Position numbers and translations under genes: made by a program. A stretch of 23,121 nt of DNA from Firmicutes bacterium UBA5454. GTDB lineage: Bacteria; Bacillota; Clostridia; Caldicoprobacterales; DTU083. A model generated the notes under the pieces. That model saw only the letters and a program-made list of their open reading frames with translations. It did not search any database and was not told the DNA's origin. Every line of letters begins with the position of its first letter. Position 1 is the stretch's first letter. Shown here piece after piece: positions 1-7,700 of this stretch. Location of the stretch: the NCBI GenBank assembly GCA_002426555.1, contig DIQU01000094.1, positions 1 through 23,121 on the forward strand, given 5' to 3'.

Positions 1-2
1 GA

Positions 3-31
3 AAGCCGCGCTATGGTATAATATTGCATAG
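3..31 (+). repeat. Promoter-bearing repeat, copy A
   Basis: A stretch beginning AAGCCGCGCTATG and ending TGCATAG contains a perfect TATAAT hexamer at 17-22. The same 13-nt opening, an AT-rich centre and the same TGCATAG end recur on the minus strand at 12021-12050 upstream of addB. The match begins almost at the window edge, so this copy may extend further left. It could act as a promoter towards the regulator, but no clear -35 is in view. The homology is seen directly; the promoter role is inferred. Confidence 0.5.
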
Positions 32-108
32 ACTATTACGTATTAGTAGAATTATACGTCGTAAAGGTAAATAATTATCCAGTATAGGATCCTTGGCGTG
101 AAAAGCAT

Positions 109-140
109 TTAACAACTCTCTAACAATTATCGTTTATAAT
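109..140 (+). promoter_or_regulatory. Autoregulated promoter of the two-component operon
   Basis: Two direct hexamers, TTAACA (109-114) and CTAACA (120-125), are spaced 11 bp start to start, which is the helical-turn spacing typical of OmpR/PhoP-family operators. A perfect -10, TATAAT, lies at 135-140. The repeats occupy the place where a -35 would be, as in promoters that need an activator. The 15-bp core at 112-126 is repeated exactly at 2200-2214 with the same distance to a -10. Binding by the adjacent regulator is inferred. Confidence 0.65.
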
Positions 141-159
141 TCATCATAGGGTGGTTTAA

Positions 160-819
160 ATGGTTAAAATCTTAATAGTTGAAGATGACAAGGCAATAAA
201 TGATCTAATTGCAATGAACTTAAAATTGGTTGGATATGAGTATGTTCAAGCGTTTAATGGACATGATGCAATAAAAGTTATGGAAAACGAGCACCCACAT
301 TTGGTTTTGCTTGATGTTATGCTTCCATACATTGATGGCTTTTCACTTATGGAACGAAAAACATTTGGTGATATTCCCGTTATTTATCTTACAGCGAAAG
401 TCAATTTGTCAGATAAGATTAGGGGGCTGAATTTAGGTGCGGATGATTATATTGTGAAGCCCTTTGAAACCGTCGAGCTATTAGCCCGTATTGAAGCCGT
501 TTTACGTCGAACTAATAAAGCTGAGCAAGAGGTTAAGATCGCTGGTACAATTATTTATTTAGATGAACACATCGTGACTGTAAATGGGCAGCCTGTTGAT
601 CTAACTTATCGAGAATTTGAACTCTTAGAAACACTTGTTAAAAATCGCAATATAGCTTTATCTCGTGAAAAACTTATAGAATTAGCATGGGGCTACGATT
701 ATTATGGTGATACTCGAACAGTTGATGTACACATTACAAAACTTAGGAAAAAGCTACACTTGGAAAGCCATATAAAAACAATTTATAAGTATGGCTATCG
801 GTTGGAGATAGAGAGATGA
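160..819 (+). CDS. OmpR-family response regulator
   Basis: This is a 219-residue DNA-binding response regulator of a two-component system, acting in the cytoplasm. The receiver domain spans about residues 1-118, with acidic pocket D9/D10, phospho-acceptor D52 in LLDVMLP, T78 in YLTAK and K100 in IVKPF. A winged-helix effector domain of the OmpR/PhoB type follows (about 125-219), with the conserved RTVDVHITKLRKKL recognition-helix region and the YKYGYRL end. The start is ATG with an AGGGTGG ribosome binding site 5 nt upstream. The gene overlaps the kinase by 4 nt (ATGA), so the two are translationally coupled. A paired operator with a -10 lies just upstream and recurs before the secreted-protein gene, pointing to autoregulation. 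The signal sensed is unknown; names such as phoP or vanR cannot be assigned safely. Confidence 0.95.
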   Translation: MVKILIVEDDKAINDLIAMNLKLVGYEYVQAFNGHDAIKVMENEHPHLVLLDVMLPYIDGFSLMERKTFGDIPVIYLTAKVNLSDKIRGLNLGADDYIVKPFETVELLARIEAVLRRTNKAEQEVKIAGTIIYLDEHIVTVNGQPVDLTYREFELLETLVKNRNIALSREKLIELAWGYDYYGDTRTVDVHITKLRKKLHLESHIKTIYKYGYRLEIER

Positions 820-2219
820 AATTTTGGCAGAAAATCTTTATTAGTTCTATAATTCTTTTTGTTATTGTTTTCAATGTGGGAGCCTATTTCATTGTTAGCT
901 ATTCTTACGAATTTACATTGCAGAGAGAGAAAGAGAGCAGTATTCGAGAACAAACTGTGATTTTATCTTCAATAAATACCAGCATTAAAAATTATGAAAA
1001 AGCCCTACCAGGTGCCCCAAGGGATCTAATCATACTAAGCTCTATAATTAAACCATTAGCTGAATATTATAGTAGTCAAAATGTTTCCTTGGCATTGTAT
1101 AAAGATGATAAACTGGTGTATTCAAGCGCTCCTGCAATCGATGCTGAGCTATTGAAGAATAACGGTAGCACAAAGATTTATAATACGAAAGTAGAGGATA
1201 AAAGGTATCTGTTTATTTCGTCCGGAATAACTGATTTTAAAAATTTAACATTCGTTTATGTACGAGACATCAGCTTGGTAGATGCATATAAACGGAAAGT
1301 AAGTCAATTCTTTGCCAGAATAAGCGTAATTGTAATTTTGGCTTTAAGCATTGCGTATTATTTTATTATTAAAAACCATACAAACCCCATAAAGAGGCTA
1401 AATATGGCGACTAAGAAAATCTCAAATGGAGCATTTAACGAGCGGGTGAATATAAAGCGTAATGATGAGTTAGGTGAACTTTCAAATACATTTAATGCTA
1501 TGGCAGATTCTATCGAAGAAAAAATCAGCGAATTGATATCACAAGCTGAAAAAAGACAGCAGTTTATTGACAACCTAGCCCATGAAATGAAAACACCATT
1601 AACTTCGATTTTAGGTTATAGTGAATTTTTACAAAATGCAATGAGTTCTGAAGAAGAGAGGATAAAGGCTGCAAGCTATATTCATCGTTCAGCGAAGCAG
1701 CTTTCGATTTTGTCAACCCAGCTACTTGATATGGCTTTTTTGAGCAATGATGAGCTGAAGTTAAGTGAGTTAAAGGTAAAAGATTTATTGGATGCGTTAA
1801 AAAACATAGTAATGCCTTTATTGCAGCATAAACACCTTTGTCTAAAAATATCAAATGAGTTAGAAATAATAAGGGGTAATGAATCGCTTATATTATCCCT
1901 GCTAACAAATTTAGTGGAGAATGCCATAAAAGCTTCGGAAGAAACTGAGACAATTGAAATTAAAGTTTTTGCTAATAAAAATCCAGTATTTGAGATCATT
2001 GACTACGGTTGCGGGATGACTAATGATGAGCTCTCGAAAATATTAGATCCATTTTATCGTGTAGATAAATCTCGTTCAAAAGAAAGTGGCGGGGCTGGTT
2101 TAGGACTTTCTATAGTAAAAAAAATAGCTGATTTACATAATGCGAAAATAGAGATAAGTTCACAAGTAGGAATAGGAACAAAAGTAAGGGTTACTTTTTA
2201 CAACTCTCTAACAACTTGA
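816..2219 (+). CDS. Sensor histidine kinase
   Basis: This 467-residue membrane histidine kinase is the partner of the regulator it overlaps. Two transmembrane segments (about 8-29 and 168-186) frame an extracytoplasmic sensor region of about 135 residues with no domain I can name. A HAMP linker (about 187-240) leads to the dimerisation domain with phospho-acceptor H256 in LAHEMKTPLTS. The ATPase domain shows the N box (NLVENAIKAS, N369), G1 (DYGCGM, D396), F box (DPFYRVDKSRS) and G2 (GGAGLGLS, 425-432). All catalytic motifs are intact. The last codons double as a regulatory site: the operator copy at 2197-2214 lies inside the coding sequence, and the TGA stop is followed immediately by the -10 of the next promoter. 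Confidence 0.95.
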   Translation: MKFWQKIFISSIILFVIVFNVGAYFIVSYSYEFTLQREKESSIREQTVILSSINTSIKNYEKALPGAPRDLIILSSIIKPLAEYYSSQNVSLALYKDDKLVYSSAPAIDAELLKNNGSTKIYNTKVEDKRYLFISSGITDFKNLTFVYVRDISLVDAYKRKVSQFFARISVIVILALSIAYYFIIKNHTNPIKRLNMATKKISNGAFNERVNIKRNDELGELSNTFNAMADSIEEKISELISQAEKRQQFIDNLAHEMKTPLTSILGYSEFLQNAMSSEEERIKAASYIHRSAKQLSILSTQLLDMAFLSNDELKLSELKVKDLLDALKNIVMPLLQHKHLCLKISNELEIIRGNESLILSLLTNLVENAIKASEETETIEIKVFANKNPVFEIIDYGCGMTNDELSKILDPFYRVDKSRSKESGGAGLGLSIVKKIADLHNAKIEISSQVGIGTKVRVTFYNSLTT

Positions 2220-2228
2220 TACTAGAAT
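2197..2228 (+). promoter_or_regulatory. Second operator/promoter copy, within kinase 3' end
   Basis: TTTACA (2197-2202) and CTAACA (2208-2213) form an 11-bp-spaced direct repeat. The core ACAACTCTCTAACAA at 2200-2214 is identical to 112-126. The -10, TAGAAT (2223-2228), begins 23 bp after the start of the core, exactly as in the first promoter (112 to 135). The site would drive the secreted-protein gene at 2295. The identity is seen directly; control by the upstream regulator is inferred. Confidence 0.65.
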
Positions 2229-2235
2229 GACAATA

Positions 2236-2266
2236 ATCCCTGCGTATAGTATTAATTGCAAGGGAT
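2236..2266 (+). other. Leader hairpin of the secreted-protein mRNA
   Basis: ATCCCTGC (2236-2243) pairs with GCAAGGGAT (2258-2266) with one bulged A and a 14-nt loop. It falls in the leader expected from the -10 at 2223-2228 and ends about 14 nt before the ribosome binding site. There is no U tract, so it is unlikely to be a terminator; it may stabilise the transcript. Confidence 0.35.
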
Positions 2267-2294
2267 AAAAATCTATAAAAGGAGAGAACTTTTC

Positions 2295-2756
2295 ATGAGA
2301 AATAAAAAGTTTTTATTCGGTAACATCATAACAGCTGCTATTCTTTGTGGAGTACTTGTCATGAATGCTTTTATTTTTTCAACTGTATTAGCGGCAACAC
2401 CTGATGAATCTGAAATAGATGAAGTTGCATCTACTGTTATCGAAGAATCATCCCCTTCAGCAGCGGAAAAAGAGACAATAAAAGAAGATGCTATCAACCT
2501 AAATGCTATAACAGAAGAAGAGGCATTTAAAATTGTTGACCAGTATGTCCTAAGAGCTAAAGATAAGCAGGGTGTTCATACGCCAGATCTTAAAACAGTC
2601 GAGCGCAGGTCGACATACGCTAGTGCGAGCTCTCCAGCAGATACAGACAAGTGGATCCTTGTATTTGGTAATGAAGATCAAGGCGCAACAGTGCGTGCTG
2701 AGGTAGATGCAATTACAGGGGAATTCTCTGGTTCATTTTATGTGACCCTACCCTAA
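2295..2756 (+). CDS. Small secreted PepSY-like protein
   Basis: The predicted product has 153 residues. I chose the ATG at 2295 because a GGAG ribosome binding site lies 10 nt upstream and the product then opens with a classic signal peptide: RNKK, a hydrophobic core to about residue 30, and a probable signal peptidase I site after VLA (residue 33). An upstream in-frame start at 2256 would spoil this. The mature part is acidic and low-complexity to about residue 65. It ends in a module beginning ITEEEAFKIVDQYV and closing with WILVFGN and VDAITGEFSG, which resembles the PepSY fold (helix plus sheet, with a V/I-D-x-x-TG-E turn). PepSY-type proteins often modulate envelope sensors or proteases. 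Its promoter carries the same operator as the two-component operon, so it is a likely target and perhaps a feedback partner of the kinase. The domain call is by pattern only. Confidence 0.7.
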   Translation: MRNKKFLFGNIITAAILCGVLVMNAFIFSTVLAATPDESEIDEVASTVIEESSPSAAEKETIKEDAINLNAITEEEAFKIVDQYVLRAKDKQGVHTPDLKTVERRSTYASASSPADTDKWILVFGNEDQGATVRAEVDAITGEFSGSFYVTLP

Positions 2757-3058
2757 AAATAAGCATGCTTAAATAATTCTAAAACAGTAATTTAGTATAG
2801 TATTTTGCGGCTCAACGGAAAAACCAATTATTATCCCTTGCATTTTCTCCTATAAAGCCAGTACTAACTTGAGACCTATGATTATCGTTAATATCCCCTC
2901 TCACTTCTCTGAGTAAGTATTTTAATTATATGGCAAGTATATGACGCATCATTTATAAATTACATAGTATCAGTTGAATTATGCGAAATATAGATTTTTA
3001 TATTAGTAAGCACCGATTTATAGTACAACGGTGCTTGTTTCATAAATAATTTTTTGGA
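2757..3058. other. AT-rich intergenic region
   Basis: No open reading frame with a credible start and composition was seen. Its contents are a short palindrome AAGCATGCTT (2762-2771), the sequence TTATCCCTTGC (2831-2841, the inverse of part of the 2258-2268 leader stem), a possible sigma-A type promoter near 2974-3002 and the hairpin at 3008-3036. Confidence 0.5.
3008..3036 (+). terminator. Possible terminator or 5' hairpin before the sigma gene
   Basis: AAGCACCG (3008-3015) pairs perfectly with CGGTGCTT (3029-3036) across a 13-nt loop, followed by GTTTCAT and a T run only further on. It may end transcription from the upstream operon. Alternatively it is the 5' end of a transcript from a possible promoter at TTGAAT (2974-2979) and TTTATA (2997-3002). 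The U tract is weak. Confidence 0.4.
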
Positions 3059-3086
3059 TGTAACATTTTTGCTGTTCTAAAAGTAT
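3059..3086 (+). promoter_or_regulatory. Candidate ECF-type promoter
   Basis: TGTAACATTTTT (3059-3070) resembles the AAC-containing -35 of ECF sigma promoters, and GTAT at 3083-3086 could be the -10, with an 18-nt gap after AAC. ECF genes are commonly autoregulated. The gap is about 1 nt longer than usual, so this is tentative. Confidence 0.35.
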
Positions 3087-3109
3087 TAGTAGTGAAAGGG
3101 GGCTTCGGA

Positions 3110-3604
3110 ATGGATCACAAATCGTTGCGTACGGACGATTGCGTGGAAGAAGTCATCAACGAATATTCCAGTACTGTTTATAAGCTGGCATATGCGAGGA
3201 CAAGAAACAAAAGTGATGCGGAGGATGTTTTTCAAGAAGTTTTTTTACGGTACATAAGAAAGCATCGAACATTTGAGAGCAAAGAACACGAGAAAGCTTG
3301 GTTTATTCGTGTAACAATTAATTGCTGCAAGGATATTTGGGGTTCATTGTTTCGAAAACATACACAGCCTTTGGAAGAGTGTATGGTTGTATCCGAAATA
3401 GATGAAGTGAACCAATTGGAACAATTTTTATTGGATCTTCCCGAAGACTATCGCATAGTAATTCATTTGTTCTATTATGAGGATATGTCTACTTCACAGA
3501 TCAGTAAGATTCTTCACAAGAAAGAATCAACAGTAAGGGTGCAGCTAACACGTGGAAGAAGGCTGCTAAAAGAAATAATAGAAGGGGCAGGTTATAATGC
3601 TTGA
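3110..3604 (+). CDS. ECF-family RNA polymerase sigma factor
   Basis: This predicted product of 164 residues is an alternative sigma factor of the extracytoplasmic-function group, which redirects RNA polymerase to stress or envelope promoters. Region 2 covers about residues 15-75, with YSSTVYKLAYARTRN, the DAEDVFQEVFLRY block and an aromatic-rich WFIRVTINCC stretch. Region 4 covers about 105-160, with LPEDYRIVIHLFYYEDMS and the helix-turn-helix end STVRVQLTRGRRLLKE. The ATG at 3110 is preferred over a GTG at 3092 because AAAGGGGG lies 7 nt before it. The stop overlaps the next gene by 8 nt, the usual coupling of a sigma factor with its membrane anti-sigma partner. The regulon is unknown. Confidence 0.92.
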   Translation: MDHKSLRTDDCVEEVINEYSSTVYKLAYARTRNKSDAEDVFQEVFLRYIRKHRTFESKEHEKAWFIRVTINCCKDIWGSLFRKHTQPLEECMVVSEIDEVNQLEQFLLDLPEDYRIVIHLFYYEDMSTSQISKILHKKESTVRVQLTRGRRLLKEIIEGAGYNA

Positions 3605-4508
3605 AAAATATTATCGTTCTATAGATTCTGAAATAGAGCCAAGCTGGGAGCTTATAAACAACACAAAATCCAAAATGTATGTGGAGTTGAATAAAAAAAA
3701 TTCAAAAGTGTCAATAAAAAAAAATCGATATGTTCTAATAGGAGCAAGCTTGACTCTCTTGCTGTTCTTATCGTTGATAGCTCCTCAACTAGGTAATAAT
3801 ACAATGGATGATTCTATTCAGCTTACAAAATCTACGGATGGTGTTTCTGCGTATTATATTGACAAGTCACCAACTGTAGAAAACACAACTATTGAAAGAC
3901 CACAAATGAGCGAAGAAGAACTAATAAATGGTGAACTGATTTTTAAAGGAAAAATTAAAGACATACAATATGTACAGGTAGATTTTGAAAAAAGCATTAC
4001 CTATATAGCGGTTTTTTCAATCAAAGTAAGCAACACATATAAAGGAGAGCTGAGACAAGGAGATACTATCAAAGTAATGAGTCAAAGGACATACACGAAT
4101 GTTCAAGAAACGGGCAGAATTGCTATAGATTGGGTACTTTCGCAGGCACAGACCGGGATGAATGGAATATTTATAGTTGATTCATTAGATGAAGAATCCT
4201 ATATAGAAAAAGGTACAGAACGTCTTTATCTTCAAGACATTTCTCCTTATGTTTTCCAATTGGCAGGCGAATGCAGTGCGTTTTTGGAAGTGTCAGATCA
4301 TGTTATTTATGATCCATCATTCAAATCACTGTCAGAGGATGTTACGCCAGAGGATGTCTCACTTGAGAGGGTTGAACAGTATATATTATCTATGTTACGA
4401 CGCTTGAACCTCTCACGACTAAAGTCACGAGATTCTGTTGCAAGCAACAAGGCGTGTCCAAGGCGCCTCTACACTGTAAGACTTAATAGTCTATCAGCTT
4501 ACGTCTAA
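3597..4508 (+). CDS. Probable anti-sigma membrane protein with foreign C-terminal tail
   Basis: The frame encodes 303 residues. A cytoplasmic N-terminus of about 43 residues (LEKYYRSIDSEIEPSWE start) is followed by one transmembrane segment (about 45-62) and an extracytoplasmic domain of about 200 residues with repeated beta-like hydrophobic stretches. This layout and the 8-nt overlap with the sigma gene support an anti-sigma factor. I saw no zinc-binding HxxxCxxC motif, so it is not a classical ZAS protein. GAAGGGGC sits 8 nt before the ATG. The last ~36 residues (268-303, starting RRLNLSRLKSRDS) change character: rich in Arg, Ser and Leu, and encoded by DNA that reads as an IS200/IS605-type end. 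The native C-terminus therefore appears replaced or cut off near position 4398. The extent of lost sequence and whether the product still works are unknown. Confidence 0.75.
   Translation: MLEKYYRSIDSEIEPSWELINNTKSKMYVELNKKNSKVSIKKNRYVLIGASLTLLLFLSLIAPQLGNNTMDDSIQLTKSTDGVSAYYIDKSPTVENTTIERPQMSEEELINGELIFKGKIKDIQYVQVDFEKSITYIAVFSIKVSNTYKGELRQGDTIKVMSQRTYTNVQETGRIAIDWVLSQAQTGMNGIFIVDSLDEESYIEKGTERLYLQDISPYVFQLAGECSAFLEVSDHVIYDPSFKSLSEDVTPEDVSLERVEQYILSMLRRLNLSRLKSRDSVASNKACPRRLYTVRLNSLSAYV
4398..4502 (+). mobile_element. Decayed IS200/IS605 (TnpB-type) element end
   Basis: The segment TGAACCTCTCACGACTAAAG, continued by TCACGAGATTCT, matches my memory of the right-end hairpin of IS605/IS1341-type elements (C-T-C-ACGAC-TAAA-GTCGTGAG). 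The stem TCTCACGAC/GTCACGAGA (4411-4419 with 4424-4432) now has two mismatches. Three further small hairpins follow: GTTGC/GCAAC (4437-4448), AGGCG/CGCCT (4450-4468) and GTAAG/CTTAC (4476-4502) with an inner AGACT/AGTCT. No transposase or TnpB gene remains nearby, so this would be a solo end. In active elements this region also encodes the omega RNA scaffold. The exact borders are uncertain. Confidence 0.55.
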
Positions 4509-4513
4509 AAATA

Positions 4514-4620
4514 GTTCTTTAAGAATACCTTTATTACAGAAGGACTAACTGACATATATGGTTTTACGCAAAAAATGATTACCTTTTGCAACCCGATACC
4601 ATATGTAATTTTCAAAGAAC
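4514..4620. repeat. Nested imperfect inverted repeat
   Basis: Three concentric arm pairs are visible: GTTCTTT (4514-4520) with AAAGAAC (4614-4620), ACATATATGGT (4552-4562) with ACCATATGT (4598-4606), and GCAAAA (4568-4573) with TTTTGC (4584-4589). The folded form would be one long hairpin with internal loops. It lies directly after the transposon-end-like segment and may be part of the same element, or a bidirectional terminator between the converging sigma operon and addA. The remaining 4622-4740 holds no gene I can support. Confidence 0.5.
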
Positions 4621-4740
4621 GTTTGTTCTATTGTATGCCAAATTAGGACGAATTGCAAGACAAATTACTTTCATCTCATGTCTAAAGACGCGAGTGTTCA
4701 GCAATTATATGAATAAATTGAAGAACAATAACATCAAGAA

Positions 4741-4763
4741 AAAAAATAAAATCAACCATTGAT
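4741..4763 (-). terminator. Weak terminator after addA
   Basis: On the minus strand, ATCAA-TGG-TTGAT is followed by TTTATTTTTTTT, 15 nt after the addA stop. The stem is only 5 bp with a 3-nt loop, but the T tract is strong. Confidence 0.4.
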
Positions 4764-4777
4764 AAATACTAATCTGT

Positions 4778-7700
4778 TCACCGCATCTGAACCGCCTGAT
4801 TGATGCTGAGCAGATATAAAATTCGTTCCTTAACCGGTTTTCCAGTTATCTGTTCCAAGGCTTCACTGTATAAATCCAGCTGGATTCTATAACGTTCCTT
4901 TAGCAGAAGCAGTTTTTCACCGGAATTCACATAATCGGTTTTGTAGTCTACCAGAATCCATTCACCTTCTTCCTCAAAGAAGCAGTCTATGACTCCTTGT
5001 ATTAATAGAGTGTCTTCGTTAGGCTGCAAATCATCCAACAATTCATGAGCCTTCTTTCGTAAATTGAAGGGGACTTCCCGATGAACCCGGCTTGCATTTC
5101 GGATACGGTGACCAATTTCACTGTTCAGGAATCCAAGAATCTGATTCATGTTTGCAGCTTGTGCTTCTTCTTCCGTCAGCAACTCGCACTTAATCATATT
5201 CTCTATCTGCAGCAGAATATCATCTTTGGTCACCACCTTATTCAGATTCAGGTGTTGCAGGATAAAGTGTACAATGGTACCTTTTTCGGCGGCAGAAAAC
5301 CTTTTACTGCCTTCCAGAAATCGCGGTCTGGCACGCAAAGAAGGGGAAGGATTGATAAGGGAAGGCACCGACGGTTCGTTTCCACTTCCCAACTTCCTTA
5401 TTTCCGTTACAGTCATCTTCGAAGGGATGTTAATCGCATATCCATAGGGATAATCCCATGAAAACCGTTCATCTATCATTTCCCGTAACCTTATTGCTTC
5501 CTTTACTACTTCATCTTCTTCATTAATTTTAAGTTCTCTAATTTCTGTTGTTTCTTTGTAATCATCCACAACAGCTGCAGTTTTTCTCTTACCCTTTTGA
5601 ATTATCTCGCTGATGGTTTTTTCCGGATTCTTCAGGCGAGCTAGAAATTCATTGCGAGTTTTAGCTTCTTCTCGATGAAAAGCAGTTACTTCTCCACGAC
5701 CATGGAATTCTACCTGCCAGCTGGAGTCATGCTCCCAAAGAGGTTGATCAAGATCGTCATCAAGTAAATTCCTTAGTGCGCTGCAATCCGGATGACGCAT
5801 TAATATCGGTCCAATCCAATCCAGGTAATTTAAACCCCTCGACAAGGAGTAAGGGCTGATTGGTTTTGCCCATTTGCCGGCAGTTCCAGATAAATCACGG
5901 ACGGAACCTGTTAATATCAAGCGATCTTTGGCACGTGTCATAGCTACATAAAGAATCCTCATTTCCTCTGACAGGCTCTCTAGGCGAATCACTTGTTTCA
6001 TAGAGGTTTTTGCTATGGTATCACAGGACTGCCTGGTTTCGGGGTTCACATATTTTGGTCCTAATCCCAGATCCTTATGAAAGAGAATGGATTCATTTGT
6101 ATCTTTCAAATTGAACCGCTTGCCCAAGCCGGAGACCATTACTATTGGAAACTCCAGGCCTTTGCTCTTGTGTATGCTCGTGATGATTAAGACATTTTCA
6201 TTTTCTCCCAGGGTTTTTGCCACACCCATGTCGCCACTGTTGCTTTGGAGGCTGTCAATGAACCTTATAAACTGAAACAGCCCCCTAATGGAGGTTTGCT
6301 GGAACTGACGTGCGCGCTCCAAAAGCAACTGTAAGTTGGCTTGCCTTTGAGCGCCTCCCGGCATTGCACTGACATAGGCAAAATAACCGGATTCACTGTA
6401 CAGCTTCCATATAAAGTCCTCCATGGGCAGATAACGGGCAGCCTTCTGCCAGTCTTCCAATTTCTTGTAAAATGCCTTTAAACGCTGAGTTAAACCATCT
6501 TCCTGCTGGTTCATATATTCATGAACTGCTTGATAAAACATTCTTCCTTTACCCTTGGTTCGAATGCGAATCATATCATCAGCATCAAAGCCGCCGATTG
6601 GAGAACGCATTACCGTAAGCAATGGTATATCCTGTAGCTTGTTATCGATTACCTTTAAAAGAGCGACAATGGTTTTCACTTCCTGAGCTTCAAAATAGCC
6701 GGTATTGCTGTCGGCATAAACGGGTATACCTTTGGCTGTGAACACTTCCTGATAAACAGGAGCCTGCATCTTCGTACTTCGGAGCAATACCACAATATCG
6801 GAATAGTCTATCTTTCTGTATTCTTCCTTTTTGGCATCGTAGATTTCCGTACCAATCAGCCTCTGAATCCTGTCCGCGGCAATGGCAGCCTCTACTTCCA
6901 CATCGCTTAAGTCTTCAATATCAGGGTCCAGTTCTTCTTCTTCATCTACAATCTTTTCAACCAGGTGAAGCTCGATTTGTTGATTTTCAATTGGATGATC
7001 ATCGTCCAGCCCTGGATAGAGCGCAGCCTTATCATCATATTCCAGCTCCCCAAACTGAGTAGACATAAGATGCTCAAACAGGTAATTTACTCCATCAAGT
7101 ATGTAAGGACGGCTTCTGAAATTGCGGTTCAAGTCAATTCGTCTGTCCAGCTGCTCCTCACCTGTCTTATAGCTTCCATACTTGTCAAGGAAAATAGACG
7201 GGTCTGCAAGGCGGAATCGATATATGCTCTGCTTTACATCCCCGACCATAAACATATTATCTCTGCCGCGAATATAACCGAGGATGGTATCTTGAACAAG
7301 ATTGCTGTCCTGATATTCATCGATAAAAACATAATCATAGGCATCTTGAAGTTCTTCTGCCACCTGCTCATGCTGCAGGATGTCCAGTGCATAATGCTCC
7401 AAATCATTAAAATCTATGATGCCCTTCTCCTGTTTTTTCGCCTTGAACCGGAGGTCAAACTCAAGAACCAGCTCACAAAGGCATTGCATATAGGGGTAAA
7501 GCTCGTTTAACTGACTTACGCTCTGCTCCAAGCCCTTAGTCAATATACTGCTGCCACCGCCTAATTTTTTAAATGCCTCTTTTGCCTGATTCCGCAGATC
7601 TTTAACTCTATCCTTTAAGTCCTCGTCTGCTTCTCCTTTTCTGCAAGTATTCAAACGAGAAAACCCGATTTGCTTATACACATCACTGCATGCCTGCAAG

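Noticed and set aside
1564..1999. Two minus-strand frames inside the kinase gene
   Set aside because: They are shadows of the conserved H-box to N-box region with no start signals.
3092..3109. GTG start at 3092 for the sigma factor
   Set aside because: The ribosome binding site AAAGGGGG lies inside this extension and is well placed for the ATG at 3110.
4398..4620. CRISPR array or group I intron as an explanation of the hairpin chain
   Set aside because: There are no regularly spaced direct repeats, and the segment is far too short for a group I intron core; an IS605-type end explains the first part better.
4675..4740. Short protein-like phrases (MSKDASVQQLYE, stop, IEEQ, stop) after the hairpins, possibly a gene remnant
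   Set aside because: Too short, interrupted by a stop and without a recognisable relative; it may be the lost C-terminus of another gene, but I cannot support it.
6965..7510. 181-codon open frame on the plus strand inside addA
   Set aside because: It is antisense to an intact conserved helicase domain, lacks a ribosome binding site and reads as a shadow.
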